A model generated the notes under the pieces. It saw only the letters and a list, made by a program, of their open reading frames with translations, did not search any database and had not been told where the DNA came from. A stretch of DNA of 64,000 nt, from assembly GCA_009602725.1 (NCBI GenBank), contig WELB01000123.1, forward strand, positions 35,328-99,327, in the 5' to 3' direction. This DNA comes from Spirogloea muscicola. Lineage: Eukaryota; Streptophyta; Zygnematophyceae; Spirogloeales; Spirogloeaceae. Of the stretch, positions 47,158 through 64,000 are shown in pieces. Numbering within the stretch: position 1 is the first letter of the stretch; every line of letters starts with the position of its first letter. The position numbers were made by a program, and so were the translations under genes.

Positions 47158-50100
47158 TCAGACCTTGAGAAGGTTGGCGACAATTCTCCTTCCATCCCTT
47201 ACATAAGTCTGTACAATTGTTGAGAACGACTGCTTGTCAATCCTCACCAAGTGGCAATACTCCTTCACGCGCACTGTACATGGCTGAGCGATGCTGCAGA
47301 GAAGAGCCACCTCACCAAACACTTGGTTTTTAAAGATCTGATTCAGTATGTTCTCTTCTCTCCCACCTTCACTCACCACCTCCTCCTGCACAGCACATGG
47401 CATTAAAGTGTTGAGGCAATCTCAATGTGTACACTGTCGTGTATGACATGATTGCAGGGCGACCAGTGCAGACTTCTTGCCACGTCTATGAGGATGCCAT
47501 CATTTGCCTCAAGTCTTGCAAAATCAGGACGAGCATCACTTGGAAACAATACATTTCAATACAGATGAAGACCTAAATGAAGGCACTCTCATTTCTGAGT
47601 TTACGTCACCTGATCACTGTGGCTGACTTACCAAAACTCCGAAATGGACAAAAAACATGTAACCGGCTGCGTCGTGCTGCTTCAGAACCACTTCGCCAGG
47701 AAGCAAGTGCTCTGGTACAAGATTGTTGACCTGTCGAAGGACAGAGCGGTGAGTGTCTTAATCCTGCCCAGCATGGTGTTATAAGATGCAGTTCATGGAG
47801 ACTGCATCACAAGTCAAGTAATTAGCTCAATCACTCTGCAAAATCAATCATTTATGCACAAGTAGTGTCCTATTGCAACCAAGAAATTCCACTCGAAGTG
47901 CGCAACAAGTGAATAACCTACATTATAGGCGGACTGCCTAGAATTACAATCATTCTGTGATAGCATATCCATCCCATGACTGGGCTGTACAGTGGATGGA
48001 TTGCCACAGACTTATGGAGGTGGTATATTGCAGGGACAGGCACTATAATAGTTACTGAACAGAGGAGTAAAGGCGTGCTAGGGTCCAAGGAGCTAACAAT
48101 CTGCGTAATGAAGTCGTTCGAGCAGCCATCAAAGAGGTATGTATCCCCCACTGTGTGAGCATACAGATGTCTTGCAACCTTTGCCTGGATACTTGTTGGA
48201 AAGGTGTGCAAGATTTCATTATTCTTCTGCTCATTAGTCTGGAATTGCAGCACAACATGTGCTTTCATCTGCCTTCTCAGACCCCTTGGAAGATTGTTCC
48301 TGTCACAATGATGCCACACGCACCCCATAAGGATGAAAGTGGGAGTCACCCCTTTTCTCTGACCAACTACGGTCACTTGTTATGCTCTTGAGGCCCTTGA
48401 TGCACTGTCTAGTGCTCACCTTTTAGCGAAATTGGTGAAGGAGGTCACTGTTTCCCTGTATCGACTAGTATTGCTGCCTCTGACAATTAGCGCAGTCATG
48501 TTGCCAATTAGGTATGCACCCAAGATCATGTCAAATGAGATATAGATGATAGATAAGACCATCTCTCTTGGATTCACTGCATGAATGTCACCATAACCTG
48601 TACGCAGAGATAGTTTAAATCAGTGAGCAAGCCAATGACTCCTTGAGGTTGCCAACTTGCATGATGCCATAATGAACACTGGTGTGAAGTGATATGCCGT
48701 ACCTGTTTGTACTGCCTAATAATTGGGAATGTCCAATTATTGGTGGCTATGATTTTACATCCTAACAAAGTAGGCATCTGTACATCTGCAAAGCAAGCAT
48801 CCCAGATCCGATGTGGTCAATACTTCACTCACCTATTGTTGTCATTGTAACAATTGCCCAGTATAGAGCTGTGATGTACCTCTTGCCCAAGCTGAGCTCT
48901 CGGAAGTTCTGGTAGCTATTTGCGCCAAGCGTGAGGCTTCCAATCCAGGTGTCCGTTTCATTCTCAGCAGGGATGGTAGTTGCAAGATAGTAGAAAAGAC
49001 ATCCAGCGACATGGCCACAGAAGAGCTCCACAACTAGGAGTTTCACCACCCTAACCATAAAGTAATTGAATCTAATGTCTCGCTCGCATCTAGAGAGTAG
49101 AAAAGTGGCACCGCTCTGTCAGGTCAGCTGTTGCTTCTGCTCAACAACTGCTGCCAGCTTTCTAATTAAAAGTAAGCTACACATTTTGGCCTAATCTCCT
49201 CTCACGGCATCCAATCCTGCATTGCTGGAAGAAGTATGTTGCTTGATAGATGAGTACCTTGCCAAGAAGTCGTCAACATGGCGAGCGCGAAAGAGACGGA
49301 ACCAATTAAATACCCGCAGAGTCTCCTGCCGGCCTGATGCCTGTCCTTGTCAGAAGATGCAATTTTATCACATGACTGAGAGCTAACATTCACCTGTATC
49401 ATATACACAACAATAAGGGGTGACACAGCTTGCTCTATGTGTCCAGCAAAGGATGTGGAGACAAACAAATAGTGCTTGACTTTGTGGATCAAAAACTTCA
49501 AGATTCCAATAGTCTAGGCAGTAGGTAATAGCAGCACTAGAGCTTACAGTATGACAGGCAATTCACTCAAGTCAGCTGCATATGAAGTATGAGCTAACAT
49601 CAGTGGCCCACCTTGTATAGTGTGTCCCAGGGGAGGCATGCCAGCAAGTCTGGGAGAAGCCTTGTCCTTGCATATCTGTGAATCACAGGATTGTATGTCA
49701 AAGTACTTATGCGAACTTTCAATGAGTGAGACTCAAAGTAAATCATTGACGGCGCTAGACCACCATGCTATGGTGCAATTATCTGTAGCTCTGACTGCTA
49801 GGCCCAAGGTGCAGCAAATGCACAGGACTTTGCATGAACTTGGTGACTTTCTGATGCAGCCCTCCTTCAGGGCTGACCTCTTGGCGATTAGTGTGCGGTC
49901 GTCAATAAGGACATAGGTTGCCCTGTCCACATATGCAAGGCAGAAGTTCAAGACGATATCGGCCATGAAGATTAGGTTCATGGCTATATCGAAGAGCTCC
50001 CACCAACGTGGCAGCCCTGTGCCCTTGTAGAAGCCAAACTCAAAAGGGGTCACCACAGATGAATAGGCAGCGGCCAGAAGTAGGACATGCTGCCACATTC

Positions 50101-50632
50101 GGTAGTACCTGATCATGCAGATAAGAAAGTCAGGGTTCAAGAGGCAGCTGGGACGCAGTATATGTATCGTAGCGCCTGCAACTCTAAGAATCTGAGCATC
50201 TGCTAGAAGGGCTGGAGGGTTTCGCAGGGCCTGCAACTCTAAGAATCTGAGCATCTGCTAGAAGGGCTGGAGGGTGGCGGAGTGACAATGTACCATACTT
50301 ATTCTGGGGGTAGATGATGACAGGCTTCAGGGCTGCAACTCTTTGGGAGAACGAGGACGTGTCGCTGCTGCGCTCGATTCGCCGGCTTCTGCTTATGTCT
50401 CGCTGCAGCAAACCTTGAGCAATGTCAGTCCCGCATATGCAATTACAAATGCAGATTGAGGCGCCCTTTCACCCTGCCAAGCTACACCATTACTGCATTG
50501 AAATAAGGTCAATGCAGTAAGAATGCCGGCCGAGAATGGAGGCGAAGCAAGGACACACTTTCTCTCCTCTCATTCACGTACAATTTCCCATTGCCGTGAG
50601 CTTTGACTATTAAAGATATCGTTTGCATCCAT
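47158..50632 (-). CDS. Shaker-type voltage-gated K+ channel with cyclic-nucleotide-binding domain (C-terminus possibly missing)
   Basis: Plant AKT/KAT-like channel of the plasma membrane or another membrane. Exons (minus): 50632-50582, 50402-50299, 50108-49878, 49675-49612, 49513-49394, 49340-49258, 49089-48833, 48597-48420, 48284-48098, 47730-47632 and 47385-47164, all in phase, 532 residues. S1 starts [17 protein letters not shown] and S2-S3 contain [18 protein letters not shown]4 is Arg-rich ([13 protein letters not shown]). The pore filter TIGYGD is split by an intron at 48833/48597 and predicts K+ selectivity. The CNBD reads [19 protein letters not shown]. At the end the frame either stops two codons later (47158) or uses a donor (AAG then gtctga) into exons not seen; an LTR and an assembly N follow directly. 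No ankyrin or KHA region is visible. Confidence 0.88.
50174..50275. repeat. Tandem duplication, period 55 bp, in a K+ channel intron
   Basis: A 47-bp core (starting gcctgcaactctaagaatct) occurs at 50174-50220 and again at 50229-50275 with no differences noticed. It lies in the second intron of the channel gene. Near-identity suggests a recent duplication. Confidence 0.8.
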
Positions 50633-50769
50633 GTCAACCCCAGATTTGAGTAGAGGAGCACTGTCTCTTGGTGTCGACTGCCCTGCCGCAGGCAAAGCGG
50701 AGGCTCAAAGCGGGTAGCGGCAGATTTCCAGCACGCACCCGCCGCTTCAGCTTCGTCTTGTGAGCGGAG
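50633..50769. promoter_or_regulatory. Short shared region between divergent genes
   Basis: Only 137 bp separate the proposed start codons of the K+ channel (50632, minus) and the small membrane protein (50770, plus). Both promoters and 5' UTRs would have to overlap here or lie in the neighbouring transcribed DNA. No TATA box was recognised. The inference depends on both starts being right. Confidence 0.4.
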
Positions 50770-51875
50770 ATGGACTCGGCGATGGCATTCCAGGGCTCAG
50801 TAAGGCCGGCGTTAAAGTCGCCGCCGCCACGACGGCCGCCGCCGCCGCCGCCGCCGCCGCCCGGCGGCGCGCCGCAGGGCCAGGTGCGGGCTCGGGGGCA
50901 TGACCGGAACCCTAGCTTAAGCCCCAAACCCTGGCGTGCAGCTCGAGCGCCCGTCAGCCATTCCCTCGTCCCTCCGCCTCTCGGAGCGGCCGCTCCTGAC
51001 GGCTCCGCCGCGCCGCGGCGCTGCGGCCGAGCGGCAGGACCTGTGGCGCAAGGAGCTGGCGGGCCTGGAGGACGGCGCGCTGGCCGGCGCCGGCCTGCAG
51101 GAGGACGTGGAGCGGCTGCGCCGACAGGAGGAGATTGAGCGTTTCAAGAAGGTGTGGCCTCGTCGCCTCCGAGCGCCGAGAGGCCTTCAATGGCGCTCCT
51201 TTTAGAGCATCTGGCATTGGCTCGTCCTGCATTGCTGTCTTGATGGGCGCTGCGCACCCGGCAAGGTGGGGGCCATTGGGAGGCCCCCCGCAAGCACGCG
51301 GCCTGGGCGGGCCGTGCTTCGCAACTGCGATGCTCTCCAGCTTTCTCCAAGTGCCCTGATCCCCAGACTCTGAAACAATCGTCAAGCATGGTCGCCACCC
51401 TGTCAAGGGCGTCAGAGGTGGACTTTCCAGGGGCTCACTAGTTCAGGTTTGGGATGTGGGAGTCAGGGCTTGAAGCTCAGGGGTCCAGCGTCCAGGATAT
51501 GTTATATGGAAGCATCTAGCCGTATTGAGGTCCTTGGCTTCGTCACTTGCAGGACTCTTGACGTCCCTTCTGTTCTCTGTGTCGCTCTACCAGGGGAGCT
51601 ACGATGCCAAGTTTGGCGGTGCTGGAGCCGAAGAGGCCAAGCAGCAAGGAGGGCTCAAGGACGCCATTGAGAAGGTCCTCATCGCCGACTTCTTCTTCAT
51701 CCTCGCGGCCCTTGCGTGGTTTCTTGCGGGCGTCGCCCAGCGAGCCACATCCGGCGAGGCCGCCTGGCTGGACGCTTGGCTGGGCCTCTGGGGGCCCGTC
51801 TTCCAGCCTGCCCTGGGGGTCTTCATGGCTGCCGCCCTCTACTCCGCCGGCTCCAATCTCCTCAAGAATCGCTAG
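50770..51875 (+). CDS. Small membrane protein with N-terminal coiled-coil-like region, unknown function
   Basis: I do not recognise the family. Proposed exons: 50770-50799 (MDSAMAFQGS), 50942-51151 and a last exon ending at 51875. The second exon encodes a charged helix (RQDLWRKELAGLEDGAL, then EDVERLRRQEEIERFKK). The last exon has two hydrophobic segments (LIADFFFILAALAWFLAGV and PVFQPALGVFMAAALYSAG) and ends GSNLLKNR. The start of the last exon is not settled: acceptors near 51513 and 51531 each work with a different donor. No ATG precedes exon 2 in its own frame, which is why the upstream micro-exon was chosen. The gene starts head-to-head with the K+ channel. Confidence 0.6.
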
Positions 51876-52635
51876 CAAGCTCTTGGTACTGAATGTCAGC
51901 TCACCTGCACTTGCGGCTGCCCGCTGGCCCAACTCTAAGCAAGGCCGCTGGAAGCACCTGACACCAATGTTGCTGCTACGACGTCGGCTATGCTTTTCCC
52001 CCAGCTTGTTTGCTCAAGGTGCTCCTTCGGCATCCCTCGCACATTATGTGCACTCAGTTGCCTGTAATGGCCACTGCGCCCTTGGCCCCAGGCTCTGTAG
52101 TTGCCCAACTACCTATCTATGCAAGAACGAGAAGCGAGCTAATGTCCGAAATCTCAAGCCCCAGACTTCTTCATATGAAGGGCCTAACGCAACTGATAAA
52201 GCTGGAATGAATCGTCTATAGCAGCCGGGTAGAGCCATGCGGCCAATGCTAGCCATCTGCACCATTGGCACAGAGTGTTGCACCAGCGCAGGCAGTCTGC
52301 TCTACCTTTGCCTCAGCTCGAGATGGTTGAACTGACCAAAGCTCTGGAAAGTGATGCATACTCTGCTTACTGCAATGCCAAGGGTGTCTATGTTGAGACC
52401 ACGGATCATGAATGACATAATTACAAGTTTCTACGAAGATGTCAGAGCTCCAAACAATACACTCGCCCTGAGCCTCTCGAGACTGCATGCCTTGAACAAC
52501 CTGCAACGCTGTGGCCCCTTTTGGCCAATATCTATCGTGCTTTATCCATGTGCGTTGAGGGCACTGCCTGAGATGCTACAATAGGTACATCTACATGTCA
52601 GCGGGTGGCATGATGCTAATGCCGGAGGCCCTGGA
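51876..52635. other. Convergent intergenic region
   Basis: 3' flank of the small membrane protein and of SAC1. No repeats of the LINE or LTR families and no coding signal were seen. Confidence 0.6.
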
Positions 52636-55600
52636 TCAAGCTTTTAACTCCATGGCTTCATCCATATTGCACAAGCGGGGCTTGTCGCAGAAATCCTTTG
52701 CATTGTTGTACAACACAAAGCCAATGGACGCCCCCAGGCCCGCCCACAAAGCGGCAAACACCACGTACTGTGCCTCCAGTCGTGCTGCACCATGAGCGCA
52801 GATTGTTACGCAATTGCATGGACATGTGACATGCAACATGTGCATATACGAATATGACACCAGCTTATACCAGTGGTTTACCACAATAGAGATAACATGA
52901 AAGTGGAGGACTCAAATGGAAAGCACATGCAATAGAAGCTTACACTGCGTGTGATAGGTGCACAAAAAAAAGTAAGCCCAAAGTTAAAAAAGATGCGTTG
53001 TTACAAATTACCTTGAAATAGCGACGACATTGTTTTACAGCTGCTTACAAGTATCAGGCAAAGGGCCACAGGAAAGAACTGCGAGCAGGGAGAGAGCCTC
53101 AGCAGAATTAGCACCTCCATGCCAAGCATGGACTCACACACTGCTGCTCATAAGAACATGAAAGCCCTGTTTTCAAGCAGCTGCAGATTGAGTAGCTTAC
53201 TGCGAAGCGCTCAACACCAACACTGGCAAATGGGGACGGCTTGCTTCGATCAACCTTGTACTTCCCAGTGATGAGGTCAAGACCATCCTGCAACTTCATG
53301 TGCAGATGAGCCATCTGGAAACATGTGAAGTTCCCTGCATAATTCAGACCTTGAAGCTGTGCTATGTATGAGAACAACATGCTGAGTAGTATCATGACAA
53401 AATCATTCTACCTGTCGGATGCCGTCGGTGAAATTATTGTAGTAGTAGCGCAAGAGTGCATTAATCCCATCTTGTAAAAAACCCTGGGTGGTCCTTTTCC
53501 CAAACCTTCACAGACAGGTGGCCAGCATCAGCGGAAGATGTGAAAAACCCAAGTGCCTGAGTCCACAATTACTAAGTGACATCAACATTCCTGCACCTGT
53601 GCTAACCCAGAAGCCGTTGACCACAACAGTGCTACTACAATGTCAAGAGCTCGTGCAATCACTCGTGCATTCAAGCCTGATGATTATGAAGGACAATGAG
53701 CAGTCAAGAGATGGGAATAGCGGGAATGGATAAGATGAAGCTCAGAAGCTTGTTTCCATGAAACAGTTTACCAGCTACAAGTAGCGGCAAGACCAGCAAC
53801 TCAGCGGCTAGATCAGCGGCCAGCGTTGGCTGACCTGACAAAGTCACCCTTCAAGGCACCAGTACCAGAGTATTGCTTGCTGATGTCATCCCCGTGGTTA
53901 GCCCACACTGCAACCATGGCGTCATGATAAAAAATCAGGGATTGAGAAACCATGAAAGGACCTGACAATAAGCCAATGGTGGCGAAATGTAACCACAGCC
54001 CTTGCTGCAGCGTCAGCAATTCAATAAGCTCGACGTACATATTTTATACTGGAAGTCGAAGAGGGCATGCTGCGCAACAGACTCCGCTGAAGAGAAGATC
54101 CCAGTTTCTCGAAGTTGAGCTTCCAAAGCCCTTCGAGCCAGATAACTCTGGCAAGCCAGAAATACAACGTGTGATGACTTCTGGCAAAGCTGAAGACAGT
54201 TTCAAGAAGAGAAAGAAGGCCTGGGGGGAGACACAGCTTGACAAGCAAGACTAATTCCATGCGCTGTGACCAGACAGCACCTTCCGCTGACTACCAACTT
54301 CATGGCAGTACCTGGGTGACATTGGTCCGATCAAGGCAGTCGATGCAGTTTGTCCTGGCCACACCCTTCTGTTCCTCCACTACCTTCCCGCTTGCAAGAG
54401 CAAGGAAGTATCTGCAAACAAACTATGTCACAGCGCTGAGCACCTCTGAGCACCTAGATGCCCCAGCAAACTTAGTGAGACGTGCTGGTGTGGCTGTCCT
54501 TTGAGAAACAATAAGCAGCAAGTCGAACGACTTACCTCTGTTTGCTAAGTGCATCCGCAACCTCATCGTACAGAAGAGACAGCCGCTCAAAGTGCACATG
54601 CCCACAGACCTTGTGGAAGTCAAAGGGGACGTATCTAGGAGCAAAAAACGATCCGCTTGTTCAGTAATATGCGAGGAGATAAGTACATGAAAGCATCCTG
54701 CCACAGTACCTGCAGCTGCAACAATTCAGGAGGCCACAGCACCAAACCTTGCATGACCTGGGGCCCACTGTTTAGTATCTTCTGGACACCATCACACAAT
54801 CTACACTTCCCCTTGCTTACGACATGCAACGACATGCAACTGTCACAGAGGCAACATGCAATTCACCCCTGATTCACCTGACATCTTCCAGGTCATTGAG
54901 GGCCTGCATAGCTTCGGCGTACTTCTTGCCTAAGTCCCCCTCACCACCTCTCTGCATACAAGCACGTATTGTCTAGGCAAGTGAGCTTTTACACAAGAAG
55001 TCAGATATTTTGCAGTCATCACAATGCAAGACCGCATCCTTGCACACAGGTATGACTTAGCATGTCATGAGATAAGCTTGGTGGCATTAGCAAAGCACAA
55101 CTAGCAGGCAAGGCTTGACAACGGTACCTGATTGATGAGGTCAATCACAAGCACTGAGCCATACGAGTTGACCAAGGCCTTGAAGTGCTTCTCTGCCGTA
55201 TCTCTCTGCAAGCACCAGCATTGCAGGAGGAATGGCAAGCAGTAATGTATTTAGGGCTGTAATACTTGTCAAAGCGCAGAATCTTGTCACAGTCTCATCA
55301 TATCACTAGCCTTATGACCTCGTTGTCTTAAGCAATTATCACCATCACAGAGCTGATTGCCCCTTCCCTAGCTCCTAATAACCATGTATAATAACGCCTT
55401 GCAATATGTGTGGACATCTACAAGAGCATCAGAGCTGGAGGTGTCTGCCTTTCGCAAGAAGGATAGTGATGCTTATCGTTGTCCGAGCAGCTACGCAGAC
55501 AACAAAGATGCTGCCCTAAGAGGTATACTTGCCACTTGCATGACAGCTTCCGCCATTGCACAATCAGCTGCTGTTCTGTATTCAGACTGCTAAAAGGTAA

Positions 55601-58345
55601 GCTTTAAGGCAGCTCACCGCATCTTCAACTACTAAGTGCACCATTTTGGCCTTGTACACGAGGTTCACCACTTGCTCCCAGGTCAAAGGAATAGATCCTC
55701 TCACCTGCGAGAGCAGCACAATGATTGCTTGCTTCTATGCTGACCTCAATACCTGATAGCTATGAGCTGTGAGTGTGCTGACAATGACCCAGGAGGTGAA
55801 GGTTGTGACAATCATGGCAAGCACATCATGGACACAGACTGTCCTCCAACTTCGCAAGTGGATGCTTGTTGGCAATTGAAGGGGCGAGCATTGATTGAAG
55901 TGGCCTGCACTGCAGATTATATGGTATGTGTATATATGTAGGCACCTAACCATCATGTACAGGACACGCCACTATGGCACAGCAGAATGAAGGATGGAAA
56001 GCTGACCTGTACAAAGGCAGCGACTTTGCCATTGACCTCAACAATCTGTTCACTCTCCACGTGATTGGCAACAGCTCCAGTCTTATCAGCCCCTCTCCTC
56101 CACATACGGGTTCCTGTCAGCGGACAGGAGCAACCTCTTGTGCTTGTGCATGGCAGTTGACTTCAAGAGCATACAGTCAAGAAGCTTACACAGAGAGGCA
56201 GAAAGTCCATGAGAAGCTTTGCTGTGCATTACGGCTCACCAATGCGCTGTGTACTTCGCCTAGCGATAAGGGTCACAAGCACAGGCTTGCCATGAACATC
56301 AATCTGCAGGTTTTGAAAGCTTGACTAGCCGTCAAGGAAAATCTTGGGGGGCTTCATGCAGCCACACGTATCGGTACGTAAGAGCCAGTAACACGTGCAA
56401 TTGGTTCCTGATTTTGTAAGCTATATGTTACAAGCTAATCGAATCTGCTGACATTGCCCGACATTGAGAATTGTGAGGGTGAAGCATGCTCCAGTGACAG
56501 TCTTAGCAGGAGTATGTCACGAGAGCGCCACCAGTATCAACTTTTGAGAAAGCAGTGCCATTGTCACGAAGAGATCTGTTAGAGACATTTGCTTCCAGCT
56601 GCACTATAAGATTTGCATCTCTTTGTGCTAGAATTCTGGAGCAGGATATTGCCTTGCATGACTGGAAGAAGGAAAGGCTCCATCTGCTTCAAACACAATG
56701 AACAGGTTGTCGAGGTGTACGTATGTGAGTGTCTTCCCAGAGCTATGATATTTCTAAACATCATGAAAGAGTTGGTGATTTAGCATAAGCAAAGCTGATC
56801 AATGCAGGCTCACCCCTTTGGCAGCTGCAATGCTTTTCAAGATGTACTTATTCCAGAAAAACAAGGGGTCGGCCTGTACATAACGGCAGAATTTAAACAG
56901 ATGTTCTTCAGTAATAAGGTATGGTGCGACTAGTGAAACATATTTTCCTCTGAATATCACATCTTTCTCAGAGAACACAGTCACACGCTCTGTCTTGGGT
57001 GACCCGTCCTTTTCAAGTCTACACTCGTAGAGGCTATCAGCTAAAGTGAGTGGAAATCTGAGGGCCGTAGTGTGCTCATTGCCGTCATTACCTGCTCATA
57101 TAGGGGACGATCAGATGCAGCACCACCCATAGAAAAGGTTTTCTGAGTGCTGCAAGCGAGAGCTTTGAACACATCAATTCCTCATGATGCTTGTTAATAT
57201 ACAGCAGAAGTGCTTGCAGAGATACTCACCTGACTGTCAAGTCAGTTGTGTAAGAGAAGAAGAGGCCATAAGATGCTTCAGCACTTCGCAGCCTCCGCAG
57301 AAAGTGCTTCTCATCCTCCCTCTGCCAACACAGTTGCCAGTAGTTGGTGAGACTCCCTTAAAGGCTTCAGTCATGCTCCATCTACCAGTACGTTGATACT
57401 GCAGGAAATAGCGAAAGCAATCCATTGATCTCCAAGTACATTACACACCCCTCCACAAGTGCAGCAGAAGAGCTGAAGAGCAAATTGATGTAGTCCTCAG
57501 AAGCTAAAGCCGAGTCAAGTAAGGTGGATAGCAATCGCATAAACTTTCAGAAAGTCCTCGCCTGGGGCAACTCCTGCGAAGGTGTCCAGGTTACTAGGAC
57601 TCACTGCAGAATGCAAAGTGTTTGAGATGGCCTTGGTAAGGCCACTTCTACCTGTGCTGGAGATAACACTTTGAGTGTGGGGCTACAGGCAAGATGTCTG
57701 CACCCTGTGACGCGGTAGACTTCCCCGCCTCGATATGTTCCAACTTTTTTGCGGCTGGTGATGAAAACTACGTAAGAGCCTGCACGCAGGTGAGATTGAC
57801 CCTAGGCCTATAGTACAAGCATGATGGTTCTGCGCTATCTATGCAGACGTCTGGTAGTTTACCAGAGCAGCAACAATAAAGCAGCAGCACAGAATCAGCT
57901 TCAAGAACAAGGTGGTCATACAATGGCCGGGTGCAGCACCTGAGAGAAGCTCGACAATGCCCAGGAGGCCGAAGACGATGACGGGGGGCGCGATGGCCGC
58001 GTCCCTGAACGGAGGTTGATCTGGCAAGACTTGCTTGACTGACCATCAGTGCTGAGCAGCTCGACAAGGTGCTCCAGGAGTGGCCCCCTGCCGTTTCTCG
58101 CACCGCTCGGCCAACAAGAAACCTAGAATCTCAAACGGAGCTGGAGCCTGGGAAGCGCTGGCGGCTGCCGTCTCGGAAGGCGCAGCAATGTCTCACCGAG
58201 CAGGCTGAGCTCGCCGCTGCGGCGGGCCACCGCCAGGCACTGCGGCGCGGTGCCGTCGGCGGGCTCCAGCACGAAGCGCTCGCGGTACTGCCACAGCCGC
58301 AGGCGCACGGAGACCCTCGGCGCCGCCGCCGCCGCCGCCGCCGCC

Positions 58346-58347
<2 letters not shown>
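52636..58347 (-). CDS. SAC1: SAC1-type phosphoinositide phosphatase, about 20 exons
   Basis: Membrane-anchored SAC-domain phosphatase acting mainly on PtdIns4P at ER and Golgi in known homologues. Well-traced exons (minus): 58347-58197 ([16 protein letters not shown]), 58020-57940, 57779-57652, 57321-57230, 57149-57092 and 56873-56814. Later exons are anchored by peptides: [18 protein letters not shown] (about 56310), [15 protein letters not shown] (56050), [13 protein letters not shown] (55690), [12 protein letters not shown] (54620), the catalytic CX5R block [15 protein letters not shown] (54311-54360), [16 protein letters not shown] (53860), [15 protein letters not shown] (53440), and the C-terminal membrane segment with [16 protein letters not shown], ending at 52636. 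The catalytic Cys and Arg are present. The exon near 56700-56650 ([10 protein letters not shown]) could not be joined in phase to the next one. Confidence 0.9.

Positions 58348-64000
<5,653 letters not shown>

Noticed and set aside
50739-50927. Minus-strand peptide around TEPWNAIAESISAHK as first exon of the K+ channel
   Set aside because: It has no ATG in frame, overlaps the plus-strand start, and the ATG at 50632 gives a first exon that joins in phase.

Overview
The window is nuclear DNA of a green alga. Genes are split into many short exons, with GT-AG and occasional GC-AG introns whose acceptors are mostly TGCAG. The gene set is plant-like: a Shaker-type K+ channel, a plant-type ePHD-AAA ATPase, a galactokinase with plant signatures and a VDAC. 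It also contains a full translation elongation factor 3, which is known from fungi and some algae. A core chlorophyte, perhaps a trebouxiophyte, fits best; this is inference. Six single N characters (6381, 28308, 32621, 37003, 47127, 58358) sit in GC-rich or repetitive places and probably mark collapsed assembly gaps.

Layout. 60-2487 (+) is a multi-pass membrane protein of unknown family. 3726-6361 (-) is VDAC. 7941-11964 (-) is galactokinase. 12.1-19.35 kb is a graveyard of LINE fragments. 19501-20181 (+) is a glutaredoxin. 22026-27514 (-) is eEF3. 28814-31282 (-) is a membrane methyltransferase of the ICMT type. 31.5-32.6 kb is a second LINE cluster. 32670-35310 (+) is a secreted leucine-rich-repeat protein. 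35.3-37.1 kb carries more LINE 3' ends. 37129-47127 is a block of broken Ty3/gypsy-type fossils with nested solo LTRs. 47158-50632 (-) is a Shaker-type K+ channel, head-to-head with a small membrane protein (50770-51875, +). 52636-58347 (-) is a SAC1 phosphoinositide phosphatase, head-to-head with an ePHD-AAA ATPase (58346 or 58418 to beyond the right edge, +).

The host genes are ordinary housekeeping or membrane genes and show no shared pathway. For VDAC, galactokinase, eEF3, glutaredoxin, the visible LRR exons and the first membrane protein, exon phases were followed by hand and the joined lengths are multiples of three.

The most unusual signal is the LINE family. Its ORF ends in a conserved SDLxxLTRGY-stop motif, and its 3' UTR ends in a short hairpin (GGGCTGGC, loop, GCCAGCCC) followed by ATGGGCGAGC. 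5'-truncated copies with target-site duplications are scattered across the window in both orientations and are inserted into each other and into LTR remnants. No CRISPR arrays, bacterial operons, rRNA genes or convincing tRNA genes were seen.
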